Source of the DNA: Plutella xylostella
Taxonomy: Eukaryota > Arthropoda > Insecta > Lepidoptera > Plutellidae
Direction: 5' to 3'
Assembly: GCF_932276165.1 (NCBI RefSeq)
Contig: NC_064006.1
Coordinates: 4,540,501 to 4,604,500 of the forward strand
Length of the DNA: 64,000 bases
Below, piece by piece: positions 10,536 to 25,500 of this stretch (within the stretch, counting starts at the first letter, position 1; the number at the start of each line of letters is the position of its first letter). The notes below the pieces were generated by a model. The model worked only from the letters and a program-made list of their open reading frames with translations. It was not told the origin of the DNA and did not search any database. The translations under genes were made by a program, and so were the position numbers.

Positions 10536-13500
10536 CTGTGAATAGCACAAAAATATTAATGCTATGGTATTATTTACTGGACTGCGCTGCAGTCGCGTGT
10601 TAATAATTTATATGGAATTTAGACAGCAGAGCGGCCGCAGCGCTGCAGCCGCGCTGCTTCCGCGCGACAATTAGCGACTAATTTGAAGGCGCCCTAATAC
10701 CATAGTTTAATCAATTTAGTTCGCCTATTACGGACGAAATTAACCTTAATATCATTATCTTTCATCTAACCTTTTCACCCTAATAGATCGCCACTCACCA
10801 TAAACCATCCTGTTATGCGAGTACTCGTCAGTGAGGTAGTCCAGCGTGGTCTTGACGACCTCCTTCTGCACGCCGGACGCGAGGCAGCGGCACGTGGCCG
10901 AGTAGGCTTCCAGGAGCGGCCGGATCGTCAGGATTAGACGCCTAACACCAAAGTCTAATAAAGTTAAGTTCGCCTATTTAAATATTACATTTTGTACATA
11001 GGCGACCTTAACTTTAATAGCTTTCTCTTTCAGCTAACATTTTGCTATGGATCCTAATATTACAGGCTCTACATAGTTTGAGGTCGGATGGCCGTATGTG
11101 AGATATCCCCACTTATTTATTTATGAACATAGTAATTTATAATAGCGCCAAACTCACCGTAAACCATCCTATTATGCGAGTACTCGTCAGTGAGATAGTC
11201 CAGTGTGTTCTTGACGACCTCCTTCTGCACGCCGGACGCGAGGCAGCGGCACGTGGCGGAGTAGGCTTCGAGGAGCGGCCGGATCGTCAGGATTAGGCGG
11301 CGTCTGCGGGTGGGTAGTGTTGGAGGTTAATTGTACATTTTACAAAGTATACAAGATCATAACATTAAAAGAAAATACAGGCAGTGTACAAAGGCGGGCT
11401 TATTGCCAATAAGCAACTTCTTGCAGCCAACGCTTTTAATCAATTATTTAATTCAGATACCAGTGGTCCACAATGATGCTACTAAGAATGATTATCTTAT
11501 CCCGTGTAAGACGGTTTTAGGCTTATGTTTCTTCAATGCTGTTGCATCATTGTAAAATTTGATTGGCAGTCCAGACAACAGACACAAATACACTCACGTG
11601 CAATGAATCCACTTGCCATTGACGTCACTCGAAGTTTTTCTTTGGTCGTAAGTAATAATCGATCCCATAACTCCTCACCTCTCAGCAATAGCCTCCGGCG
11701 TGTGGTTGACCCTATACTTGATGGTGTCTGTGCGGTCACGCTCCTCTTCCTCGTCGAAGTCCAGCGTCTGCGCGAGCCGCCGCGACCACTGCTGCTCCTG
11801 TAGCCCTGCTGCCGGCTGCGAATAGAGGTGTGATGTGAGTTTAGTGGGGTGGATCTTAAAATGTAATGGTTATCATCACGATCCATGTCATCCCTACTGC
11901 TGGGGCTCGGGTGTGTTCCAATGAAGGAAGGGTTTAAGGAGTATTCCGCCACGTGGGTCCAGTGCGGATTGGTGGACCCCACCACAAGCTAGCTTGTGCT
12001 GAGAATTGTCGGGTAAGTGGTCAAACTGACTGTCACATGTTTTCAAGCCGCCCGAACGGAAGCGTCCAGAAAGGTACCAATTGAAATCTGTCACCCATCC
12101 AATGGCTGACCGTGCCATGCGTTGCTTAATATCAGTGATCAGCTAAGACTACTAAAGCTAGCTCCACTACGGGCGCTTCTATGTCCAGTAGCAGATGATT
12201 AATTCATGGTTGATGATCATGATCTCACTGATAACGTTTCCAATAAAGAAATGTTCTACAAATATCAGTTGTAGTAATATGCTTTTTGCAAAAAATCATT
12301 TCATAAAACTTACCTCAATAGAGCTGATAGTCTCGTCGGCAATCATAGCTCCTATGGTGTCAGTAATAAGCTCCTCAGTCCTCTGGCAGGGCGCTGTCAG
12401 TATGAACTCTTGGCTCAGAATGACGCATAGCTCTAACGACGCTTGCATTAGGGTCGAATGTCGCACGACGTCCGGGTCCGCTCCCGGCTGCCTGATGATG
12501 CTTTCTAGAGCTGTCGCTGTAATTGAAATAAATTCGTTAGATTCTTTGCTGTTATCTAGTTGTGGTTGTATGAGGAATGGCGAGGACAGAGTGCAGTGGC
12601 GCTTCTTGGGAGACGCCTATTTTAAGTTACAAAAGACATTTATGTAATTTTTCACGTCCAATCGTAGGTGCGAGTTGAGACGTAATGCATATGTGACCGT
12701 GTGACGCCATAGGTATGCATTTTCAAATCCTATTGGGGGCGCAGGCAAAATGAAACTCATTAAATCATAACAGAATGATGCCATTGGCAACGCTGCTCTT
12801 TTGTTGATCCTTATGATGCGCAGACGCAGCCATTGTGAACCATTCTGTCAATACTGTCTGTAATACTGTCAAGTCTCATTGAGTGTGACGTACCGACGAT
12901 GGCTGGCGGCGCGTAGTGCGCGACCACGGTGTTGCAGTAGTACGCGAGCTCGAGCGCGGCGGGGATGGAGGCGCGGGGGGCGGCGCCGCGTGACGTCACG
13001 AGGACGAGGCTCGTGCCCAGCATGTCCAGCTGGAAGGGAGAAGGGGGTTGGTTAGGTCAAAGATATATTGGGGAGATTGTATAATAGAGATACAAGGGAT
13101 GTCACTTCAGCCTACAAACTTAGGTACGGCATGTTTAGCTGTAGCCCAAGTCGAGGCGGAGCGGTTAGTGCGCACTATGCTGCAAGGTGTCATTGCTATT
13201 AAACTATTGCGTACAAAATTAATTCGAATGCTGTTCAATGTGAATCATTCGTCCATGATTACAACATTGAATCCGTTCATTCAACACAGATGGCGGCCAT
13301 TTTGTGTTTCTTTTACGACACCATATTAAATTTGATGTACAGGTAGATTAATTAAAATGCCGTCCTACCGAGTATGAATTTATGAACGAATAATAAGTTC
13401 GGACGGCATAGACCGCAACTATTGCGTCGCTCGTTTTCCAACCTCAGTTACTATAGCTACACAACTCACGGCGTGTCTGACGACGTGGCCGGGCTCGCCG

Positions 13501-16500
13501 CTGTAGCCGAGGTCGCGGCCGGCGGCGCACAGCCGGGCGGCGCGTGACGTCACGCGCTGCGCCAGCGCTTGTAGCGAGCAGCGGCGTGACGTCACAGCGA
13601 CGGGTAGAGAGAGCGCTCATTGGTGCGTGCTTGTGACGCGGGCACGGTATTGGTTGCGCTCTTGATGCTGTCTTATGATTCATTCATTCAACATAGATAA
13701 CCGTCATTTTGTGCTTCTTGTACGATACGCTCTAAATGCTGTGTTATAATTCGTTCACGAATGAACCATTCTACTTTCATTGATTGAACATAGATAGCCG
13801 CCATTTAGTGCTTCTTTTACGATACGCTCTAAATGCTGTCTTATCATACGTTCATGAATACACCATGTAACACACATTTTGTCCGTCTTTTATGATACAA
13901 CAGGGAAAAATGCGTATATTGACCAAAAATGGCGTCTAACGCGTTCTTTCGCAACAATAGCACTGCGCAATTTCCACCATATTACTATAACTACAACTCA
14001 CGGCGTGTCTGACGACGTGGCCGGGCTCGCCGCTGTAGCCGAGGTCGCGGCCGGCGGCGCACAGCCGGGCGGCGCGTGACGTCACGCGCTGCGCCAGCGC
14101 TTGTAGGGAGCAGCCGCGACGGAACTCGGTGAGTAGGACGTATGATACGACGTTTGTGCTCATTAGGGCTGTCGCTTTTGCTGCGTCTGTTGGGGAGATG
14201 GGAGGGTTGTTAATAAGTGTATTCATCACATATGTCCAGCAGTGGATGAGTAGGTATTGGACTATTGGCTGATTAGGTAGGTATTCATCACATCACGATC
14301 GCAAAAAAAATTACACTAGGTATAAGTAGATTGTATTCGAATCCAACAAACGTTAATTAATGAGAGAGCGAAGTATACTGTATCTTGAACATTTATAAAT
14401 TCTATTATCTTGACCAAAATGGCGGTCATCTTGAGTGGCCATGTTGTATCAGTAAACGACAAAGAGTCAATAACGTCGAGCTGTTTTGACGCAATCCACA
14501 GGCGTTTCATAGAATATTGTCATTTTTCGACACACAATTCCTGCTACCATTCTATCTTCCCTTAACTCACCATAGACAAGATGCCTCGCAATAGCCTCCA
14601 CCATCATCTTGTGCTCCGTGCTCACATCTGCCCCGTACAGACTGGAGTGGCTGTGGTTGAACAGGATCTGGCGGTCCAGGTGGGTCGCGAGCGACGCGTT
14701 GTTGTTAGCGGGAGAGAGAGAGAGGGGAGGTGAGATGGGGGATTTGAGGTGGTTGTACTTCTGGAAGGAGGTCACTAGTTCCTGGAAAGAGATGGTGTGG
14801 TTGGATTAATAAATTATGCAATCAAGAGATAATTTAATGGATGTTTGACTGAAGTGTAGTGTAGTGATTGTAGTGACTAAATAGTGGAAGGGTTTTGCTC
14901 CGATATGTCGTGGTCAGGTCTTATAGGTATGTGCCAGAAAAATTTGCTTCTTGTACATACACTTTTGCTTACTTCGTAAAGGAGTAGGTAGATTATTGCA
15001 AGGCACATAGATGTCACACTCTAGAGTTTAAAGCAAATTATGAAGTCGTATGGGGCGTTTAGACACCTTAGTACTTTAATCCTTGAGATTTTAAATCTAC
15101 TGTGGCGCCTCTAATTTAAGCTTCAAAGACAAAGACGAAGAACAAAGACACTTTGTAATTTCGTACCTTCAACGAGCTAGGCTGGCAGAAGTCCACCCTT
15201 ATACTCCCATGGTCAGTATGCAGCGTCCTCCATATCCCTCTCAGAGCTGACCAGAACGTCTCCATCTGTTTGGCTCTGCCCAGCTGTTCCCTGGCGAAGT
15301 TGCCGTCGACTAGCTTGTCGTAGTTCAGAGTGACAGGGACTAGGAGCGCGTCGTCGATTGTGCCGTCGAGGTAGGCGTCCATTATGACTGAGAGGATGCC
15401 CGCTGAAAGGTAGGGAGGGTAGGGTTAGGGTGGGTAGGATGACAACTTATAGAGGGTGTTGCAAAAAGGGTAGACTAAGCCGAAAGCTACGTGTGCAGCA
15501 TGTTATTATATCTAAGCCCAGTATATACCCTTTTTGCAGCATCCTGTATAATATGATGTAGAGATTGAAAAATCTAAGAGCAATGCCATAGGAGTGTTGT
15601 ATATGCAACCCAGTCCCAGGTCCCAGTCCCGGTCCCAGAGGGTGACGCAACGCTCGTGTGGCATCGGACGAAATTATACAAGATTTTGTTGAAAACATTA
15701 CATTAAATATGTACATAATACATATACCTACAGGCTACAGGTAAGAACCTACAGGCTACAGGTAAGACGCTAACTAAATCTCGAATAGGAACAAATTTAA
15801 GAGTACTAGTTTATAATTATGACTTATATGATGTTACATAGATACTGTACATAAGTAAGGGAGATAGGAAAGTAAAATACTTATAATTAAGAACTATCTA
15901 TGAAAACATACCCAATAAAATATCTTCAATATCCCAGTGAGCGTAACGGAACAAATAATAAATATTATTGAATTAAAAATACTTTTTTAATGGAATTATA
16001 TTTCTGAATTTGATGAAGGATATAACTAAACTGTTGCCGGTTTCAATTTGTTTGAAATAATTTTTTTACGTACATACTTAAGTACTTAAAAAAATGTTTT
16101 AGGTGGACATTCTTTAGTATAATTACCTTTAGGAGGCTGAGGTTTTCCCGTCCTGGTGCGACCGCCTTCGATGAAGAACTCCAGATTGTTCTTAGCCGAC
16201 AGACTGTTCAGAATGTATGCCCTGAAAAATATAAACAAAAGCATGTTATTTACACACTATACACAAGACACCATGAGACAAATAAATTGTAAGTGGGAGA
16301 TATTAAGTAATTTATTCGTTAAACATTACGATACAAATACGTAGGTATACTTGATTCTAAGATCACTAATGATTGATACTATTATGTTGGTACTGGCGAC
16401 GGTTGACATGAGGTTATAGCCTACAGAAGAATACGTGTGTATATAATTATTGGGTGGGTCAGAGCTGGCTACTCTACAATGTAGGGGCTACGCATTGTGT

Positions 16501-19500
16501 ATGAAAGAGATAGTTACCTGAGTGCGGACTTGTAGACGGGGTCTCCATGGTACTCGGATCCGTCGATCCTTCGTCGGATGTAGAACGCACCGCACCCTCG
16601 AAGGAACCAACTGAAACAATATTTCAGGTGATTATTAGATATTATTACAGCGTTTAAATAAGGGTATTGTAAGCACAACCGAAGTGACTCAATTCGTACA
16701 CTAGAAGTTTTTCAGAATTATCCTCTTTCGGCTTACTATTAAATTAAATTCATTTATTTACTATGCCACTTTTGTAACAACCTAGAATATACACACAGGG
16801 CGCAGTTACAGAACTTACAAGAATAATTTACCTATCCAAAATGGGCTCAGTAAGTTTAATTTAGGTACTTTATTTACTTATTTTATATTTATAAAATATT
16901 GCATATAGATGTTTGCTATTGTTCTAGAGTCAGTAAATTATTTATTACATACACAATGGTACGGATCAATAGCGGATATAATTATTTATTGCTACGTATA
17001 CGTATACATATATTATGTATAGCATTAGTATTATTTTCATCAACAAATAACACGGAACACACTGCGTACAGCATTGTTTATTTGTTTTAAACTCCCGACG
17101 TAAAAATAGGGGTGTTGTCTATAAATAATTATCAATACACTACTTCTTTCAGGGTGAAAGAAAAAAACAAATCTTTCCCCGTTATGCTATCATAGCCCAA
17201 ATACCCACCAATATTATGTAGGTGTAAACTCGTTTAAGCCAATTACACGATAGGTACCTAATATGCGTCCAACTGAGCTACAAACATTAGTTTTAATTGT
17301 TTCCTAATGCGCCATCACAGCAGAGGTGCTAACCGATGCCCTGTGCAGTGATAATGTACTAAATACATAATAGATTACGCTCGGAACAGATAGCGCTGAG
17401 GCGGAATAGTTATGTAATAGTTTTCGCTATTAAGTTTGTGTTACATGTCGACGCTATTTATCATGACTCGGAAACTTGAACAAAAAGTTGGGTTATAAAC
17501 GTTTTCAGTGATGGAAAAAACAACGGACGCATACAGATTGAAACACTGTAATAGAGGGTTTTTTTAGAACTTAAATAAGCTAATTACCTACTCTTATTAT
17601 TTTGCATGAGTCGACGCTTTGACGATATTTTTATAAGCTGAAAGTGACTATACTGTTGTCAACATAGCTCTAATACCTAAGGTGGCACTAGATATATAGT
17701 GCTGAAAACCTGAGGATTTTTCAGACGTCATCCATGGTCTATTTACATCAACTAGGGTCCAAACTACCGATCGAGATAGTTCATTTACACTTCATTCACT
17801 CTCTCAGCTTTCATTCACTCACCCAAAGAACGGTATCCTCATGTTATCAGATACAACGTGAAAGTCACGAGTATGTAGTCAAAATGGCTCCGGTGCAGTG
17901 GTACAAAGATGAGGGGTAGTCCGGCCGCTTTGGCTCGGCGCAGACGCTCTATACAGGCTTTCATTCATTAATTCACTCACCCAAAGAACGGTATCCTCAT
18001 ATTATCCCCCGCAGCGACCAACGGCGGCCTCAGGCCCGTCAGATACAGCGTGAACGTCACTAGTATGTAATCAAAATGGCTCCGGTGGTACGAAGATGAG
18101 GGGTAGTCCGGCCGCCTTGGCGCGGCACAGACAGATGATGCAACTCGTATATAACAAAACTTTCATTCATTCACTCACCCAAAGAACGGAATCCTCATGT
18201 TATCGCCCGCAGCGACCAGCGGCGGCCTCAGACCCGTCAGATACAGCGTGAACGTGACCAGTATATAGTCAAAATGGCTCCGATGCAGTGGTACGAAGAT
18301 GAGGGGTAGTCCGGCCGCCTTGGCGCGGCGCAGACGCTCGATGGACGCGGCTCGAGTGCCGCAGCCGCCGCCCGCCACGCGCCGGATCGCCTTGTGGCAC
18401 GCCCACGCTACGAATCTGGAAGGAGAGTGTGGGGGTTAATGAGGAGGATGGAAAATGTGGCTATTGTGATTCTGTTGGTACAGTGATCCCTACACAGTGA
18501 TCACTGTACCAACTACAGTGAGTTACTACAGTGGAAGGCAAACTAAATAGAAGAACCATTTTCAAAGTCAATAAATAGCATTCTATACTTAAGTTTTAAT
18601 GGATTGGGGTTTGTTGTTTGTAACCTGGAGGACAGAGTATTGTGAACAGCATGACCAGAAGTATCTGATGAATACTTATAATTTAGAAATCATATACCAA
18701 TGTGCAAGTTACTTTTTGGTCCTTTATGCGAGGTGGGGCGCAGGTGGAATGAGTAAACTTCCAAATGGTCTTTTCAAATGCAATATGTTCGTTTATAAAT
18801 GCAACATTATTGGTCAAGACATAGTTTTTAGTGTTCCACTTATGCCCGCACAATATCATACCTGAGCACATTATTCGACATAGCCGAGCTAATATCGGCC
18901 AGTATCCTCATGGCGCTAGCTTCCACGCGCCGCCGCACGCTGACATATGCCGCCGTCTTGCCCGCCTTGGGGGCGCCACCGTCGCGCAGCTCCTGCTGAG
19001 TGGTCTCCTCTATGGCCTGCTGGAACCTGTCGTCTTTCACCACCTGGGAAAAAGGGGTGGAATTGAATGTCGGTTTATCGTGGGATAGTTTACAGCGGTG
19101 GTGAAAGGTTAACCTATGTGTGTAGGGGACGCCAGTGCGTGTTATAAAATGTATCTAACTATCATGAAATATCTAAGCATGCACTTAGAGAAGAAAATAT
19201 CCCTGAATGAATTTATGGGAATCGTGCTATAAGGATCCTTCGCCAGAGTATAGGTAGACACTGTTCACAATAGGCTGCCTTATCGCAAAGGACTGCAAAA
19301 CTATTTTATTGTTTGAGTTTCAGTTCCAGTACGGCATTCTTTTAATCTCATGAATAGCGCAAGATCTTTCTTTATTTGCAAGAAGCATGGCATGGAGAAT
19401 TTATATTTTTATCCGACACCATCTGTTCCATTCTGATTGTTTAGATCTCATCGCCCGTGAATCGTGCGAGTGTTGACAACGTGTTATTAAATATTATTAC

Positions 19501-22500
19501 AAAAATGACTAATTACATTTAATATTCTTACAACATAATCTATGACCTCTCGAGACCAAAATTGCTATAAAAACAAAAACCTAAGTAAACTAAAAAAAAA
19601 TCTAGAAACACGCGATTATGGCAACAAAAAAAAAACAATCTTAGGAGGTCCTCGAGTAGAGTGATACAAGATATGCGTGCATTAAAATCTGTAAGCCAAA
19701 GTGGAAATGGACCGATCATATCTACAGAATAACCAGGGTGTCCACTCAAAATGCTCCAAAAAATTCCCTGACTTTTCCCTGACTTTCCCTGACCGTTTCA
19801 GAAAATTTCCCTGACTAAAGATCAAAATATAAACGTAATTTAGGTAATTTGAAGACGAAATCTTGATTCAATAGTTTTGCGTTCATTTGTTTGACACTTA
19901 TTAAAACTTGATTGCGTAAAATATGTATACAGGGTCGGCAAAAAGGTAATGGTATATTAAGAAGGAAGTATCACTTAAAACACACTAACGTTGTTCTACT
20001 TCTAAATATTATCCAATCTCCATGATCTTTTAGGATATTAACGACACAATAAATTACTACGTTTATAGCTTTTTATTTTCTCTAAATTTGCTATAGATTC
20101 AAACTTATAGGCACCTCAAGCAACGCAATTTTTGTGATCAAAACTGCGTTGAATCACGCCGTTGTTAAACAAAAACAATGTTTTTTTTAAACGAAACCAA
20201 CAGCTCTATTTAGAATTTATATTCATTATGCTGAAGCGATTGACATCAAAATCAAAAAGATTTGTTGATATTTACTTGGTGAATAACGACTTCTCCCGAA
20301 ATTTTATCAAGGAAAGTACTTATGTCAGTCACGAGCTGCATTTATCTCTATAGCACCCGAGCTCCGGGCCATGAGTGCACAAACGATAGCAAATGTTTTC
20401 CTAAATACCTATTTCTCGAGGTTCCCTCTTAAGCCTTAGGAGGTCCATCTAAACAACATTTGTTGTGCGAGTATTGAAAATTTCCGCAAAAAAATGCATC
20501 AGCCTTGCAGCTTCCTTATTCCAAGTTGCTATACTGCATAGTTTAATAGTCTGACCAAAATTAGACTGATTACCATCGAAGTAGAAATTGAAACCGAAAT
20601 AGAAATTGAAACAGTATCATTTTTTGTATGGCGCACTCCTGCCTGGCTAAGTTGTTAGTTGTGTACTTAAGTTTTTTTAATGAAATTCAAATTTTTAAAC
20701 ATGCAGTACAAAATAGAATAAAGTTTGTTTTGCTCTGATAAATCAGTAAAAAAATATATTATTCATTAATAGATGCGTCCGTAGTCGAGCGGGCTTCAGT
20801 GAGGTTAAGCAACAACTGGCACGGTCAGTCATTGGATAGGTCACCGATTTCAAGTGGTTCTTTTCTGGACGCTTCCGTGCTTCGGACGGCACGGTAAGCC
20901 GAGGGTCCCGGTTGCTACTTCGGCAGCAGTCGTTAAGCCTAGTCAGAGGCCTTCGGGCGGCTTGAAAACATCTGACAGTCGGGTCGTTACCACTTACCCG
21001 ACAACTCCCTCAGCACAAGCTTGCTTGCGTTGGGGTCCACCAACCCGCACTTGGCCAGCGTGGTGGACTAGGCCTAAAACCCTTCATTCACTGGAAGGAG
21101 ACCTGTGCCCCAGCAGTGGGGACGTAATACGTAGTACTAGGCAGCGTATGCGGTCTCGCTGATGTATAAAATATTAGCGAATTGATAACCTCCTTCTTTT
21201 TTCAAAGTCAGTTAATGAGGGCGGCTGGAGCGCGTCTGCACCAACAAAATCACGTTATTTTGTTGTGTGTAGTCTTTAAACTAAATTTGTTTTAATTGGT
21301 GAGATGAGTCACCCTCTTTTGCATCAACATGTATATACGGCATATAATTTTACCAGCTGGGTCTGGGATCTAGCTAATCTTTTAGAATTCCTAAAAAAAA
21401 AAATCCATCTGTCATATTTTATTAAATCACGTAGATTCATTCAAAAACATTATCATATAATTTTAAGTTTCAGTCAAAAATATTTCAACACTAAACGAGA
21501 TTTTATTTTATGACTTATGTATTTTACGTTAAAAAGAAGCATTACTAGTAAAGAAAAGTACTAAAAATTATGCTAGAAAAAGGTCATTTTTCCCTGACTT
21601 TCCAGTGGGCCCATCAATTTCACTGACTTTCCCTGACCACCTAGAGCTTCCCTGACTTTTCCCTGACTTTCCCTGACTTTCCAGATAGTGGACACCCTGA
21701 TAACCAATAACCGATCATACGTCTGGCGTGCCCTGTCCAACTAATCTGACTGGCTAATCCTTTCACCATGGTTACAAAACCTAGTCCAGCACTACCATTA
21801 ATAAGAAGTGTGAATGAATATACAAACATACCTCCGGCACCATATCCTTATAGTCATACTTGGTGAGGTTGACACACTGGGCCACGTCGCACAGGCAGCG
21901 CGACACGACGCCTCCGTTGGCATACGTCTGCCGCCCGATGTCCAGGATGTTGATGACGGCACCGCTGTCTGACGCACCTTGCGGGTCGCGCCATGACTCC
22001 TGGGGACGAGGGGAGTGGAGGTTAGCACTGGAGTTTACAATGAATTAACATAGTAAGGAAGTTGTTGGTAACCGATAGGACCTATGGAAGTACCTATGGA
22101 CGGCCAACTGGTGCAGTGGTTAGTGACCCTGACTGCTATGCCAAAGGTCCCGGGTTCGATTCCCGGCTGGGGCAGATATTTGTATTCGGGTCTTGGGTGT
22201 TGATATGTATATTTAATATGAACCTATCTATGTATTTGTGTAGATATATCAGCTATCCGATATCCATAATACAGGCTCCGCCTAGCTTGGGGTCGGATGG
22301 CCATGTGTGAGATGTCCCCAAATATTATTATTATTAAGTGTACATTCTCAAAACCTATCGACCTATTAGGAGGCTCAGTAGTTGAACTCAATTATGTGTA
22401 TGTGTATGGTTGTTACTCTATCACGGGAAAAACGGATTGACATTCAGGCTAATTTTATCCCGGATTAATTCCCACGGGATTTACTTTTAAGGCGAAGCGG

Positions 22501-25500
22501 AGCTTTAGGGCTACTCGAAGGGAAATGATGATGCTTCAGAGAATCGTATCATATCTGACTGTATATTGCAAGACTGGTCTGTTTTTTTGGCAAACCGGTA
22601 TAGTGGGTGTAGGTGCAGATTTAAAAAACCTGACGTCACTGTTTTTTATTTATTAAAAATGCCTTGCTTATTATATCTGTTGATGGGTATTTTTTTTCGT
22701 GTACTTGATTGTCGTAATAGACATAACCTATGTTATGGCCGGCCAAAGGTTGTTGTTTTTTGTACAATGCTATACTTAAAACATGTTTTGTAAGTACTCT
22801 ACTAACTAAAGTGACAAATTATTGTGTTGAATGGCATTCCTTGAATAATTTAGAATAAATTGCCAAATTAGCATCCATTTCTTATGATATATCGGCAATG
22901 CCCAAAAATTAATAATGTTTTATATTTTTTACCAATGAGCTACAAGATAACAAAGGTTATAAGATCCCAATCTTAACATAGCAAAGTCAAATAATCATTT
23001 AGTAGTCAAAACATGTGCTGTCATTGTAAGAATGTTGCATAGAATAATAATCGAACACAACTAAGCTAAGGTCTAACGTCTGTGCGAAATAATTCGATAA
23101 GGAATTCGCAATAAATGGCACAGAAAGGAAAGTTACTTACCGATCGTTTAAAAATTTACTATCGTTGTTAACTGAGTCTTACAGAGATTGGATGGAATGA
23201 ATAATTGTTTATGATCGTCAATTGTTTATTTAAAAAACTAGGGTTCCGCTCATCTCGCATAATCTTTATTGACCAAAACTCATTTCGCATAACTCGTATG
23301 GTCTAAACTTTTTTGGCCGAACCATCTCTTTGCCAAGACTTATGTGGCATAAGGCTCGTTTCGTCTAAAACTCTTTAGGCACAATCTTTAAACACCTAAG
23401 TTTCGTTTGCTCAAATTTATGTTCGTCTATACCTATGTATAATCTTGTTTCTCGTAATGTTATCTTAATAAATAATATATTAAGTATGTAGTAAATGTAC
23501 AAATTGTGGTATTTTTCTCCTACATCCCGAAAATCACGATATTGTATGATCAAAAAATCGAAAGTTAACGACCAATATAATTATTACAAACCCCATGAGA
23601 TCGAAAACTAAAAATAGGTGCGACGACGAGCAAAGCGAGGAGGAGCGTGTTAGGTGCACTTGTTCACCAAAACCAAAGCGGAGCGCAGCGAAGCGGAGCG
23701 GAGCGTTTTCCAAACAGCGGAAACAATACAAGGCACCAGTTTGCGCTATGTAGGGAGACGCTCCGTCAAAGTTAAAGCCAAACGAATATTATTACTTTGT
23801 ATAAACCTATGCCATAGCATTATTAGGCTATTCAAGATTTGGCCATACCATTATTAGGCTAAACAATGTTATGCGAAATAACTTTTTACTAAACGAGATT
23901 TATGCCATACGATTTTCGGCGTAACGAGACTTTGACCAAACGTTACTATGCAATACGAGATTAGGCAAATAAATCTTATGCCAAAAAAGGTAGAACCAAA
24001 AAACTAAATCAAGAACATTTATTTAAGATACAGACTATAATAAACACACCATATATCAATTGTCCATGTTTAGGTACATCCTGACTGGAGTTCCTACGTT
24101 CACTACGTTGCAATTTCCTTTACAAAACAACGCAACCATGGCTATGGCATGGCATGGCTAAACATGCACTGATGGTTGGATTGCTCTATTCCTATAAAAT
24201 GGATGGGTGAAGTGAAACACAATTTTTCAGCGGAGACGGTGAACAGACAAAGGTAGGGTGAGAGTAACACCAAGACGCTGGGTCCACAACCATCAAATAA
24301 TGGTGACATGGAGTAATACCGAGGAGCACGAGACACAATCATGCAGTAGAAGTGCAGGCTGATGTTAATGATATGGCAAAAATATATCGATTAATTTAGG
24401 TCACAAGGCCATTACCGAAGAGTTTCAAACGTAACTTTGCAACAAATTTTCTAGTAGATTTGAATGGCGCCCAAACAGTCAAGCCCGCGGTTTTCGTTGG
24501 TAGGACGGCTGCCAAACATTCTTATCTCGCACGTGAGATACAGTTTATATTATTATTAATGCGTTGTCATTGGTATCACGTTTTTCAGGACTTTGTCTTT
24601 AAACGAACCAATATTGTCTTCAAGTGGTATAATTTGATAATTATGCTTTGGTTTCTTCTTTTGTACATCGCTTAGTTGCGGTCAGGCTAATCCTTACATT
24701 GTATTAATTTATATTTTGAGTACGTCTCCAGGGGATATACAGAATACTGATATATAACTAACTACATAATGAGTGTTACATAACGCTTGAAATTTGTCAC
24801 TTGAGTTAACGCAATGATTATGTGTTCAATCCCTAGGGCTCCCTAGTACGTTTATTTATAAATAGATAACGCTAGCGTTTATTACATAATGGCACTCACG
24901 TTTGCCGCGTGTTATATTTGTATGGAAAATTTTGGGCTCGCATGCATGGCGGATTATCATTTGAAACTTGACCGTGACTTGGGCTCGAATATCATTGGTT
25001 TATTTAACTTTAATTGCATTGGATAATAGGAATCCTCTCTTTAGATAATTTATAATAAAATAAAATTATATGATTGTATCGTGACTCTTGTGACCTAGAC
25101 ATAAGTTTGTTTTTATACCTACTTATCCTTCAAAGAATTATCAGTCTTGACCAGATCATCACAGATATCGGTCAGATCGCTCAACGAGGCATGGCCATGT
25201 AGTTCATTAAGAATGTTCTATGGTAGTTACCATGATGAAAATTCATTTATCAGTGATCGACCCGAAGGACTCAAATTGTACTCAACACTCGGTTAAAAAA
25301 ATCGGCCATCCTTGCCGGCTACGAAAATATGCGACCTGAGGATTCTGTATATTCCATCCCATTTGACCCGCGTCTTCACTATCTTCAACATTAATGCTGA
25401 TATTGCTATCAGCGAATCAAATGTCCAAAAGTCGCACATAAACAAACACACATTCGATAATACATAATACCTATATCTACGCAGCGGGGTCGACGCTCTG

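Noticed and set aside
17734..18131. Alternative catalytic exons of GPAT
   Set aside because: Both exon 6 copies have frame-breaking deletions, and one lacks the catalytic histidine.
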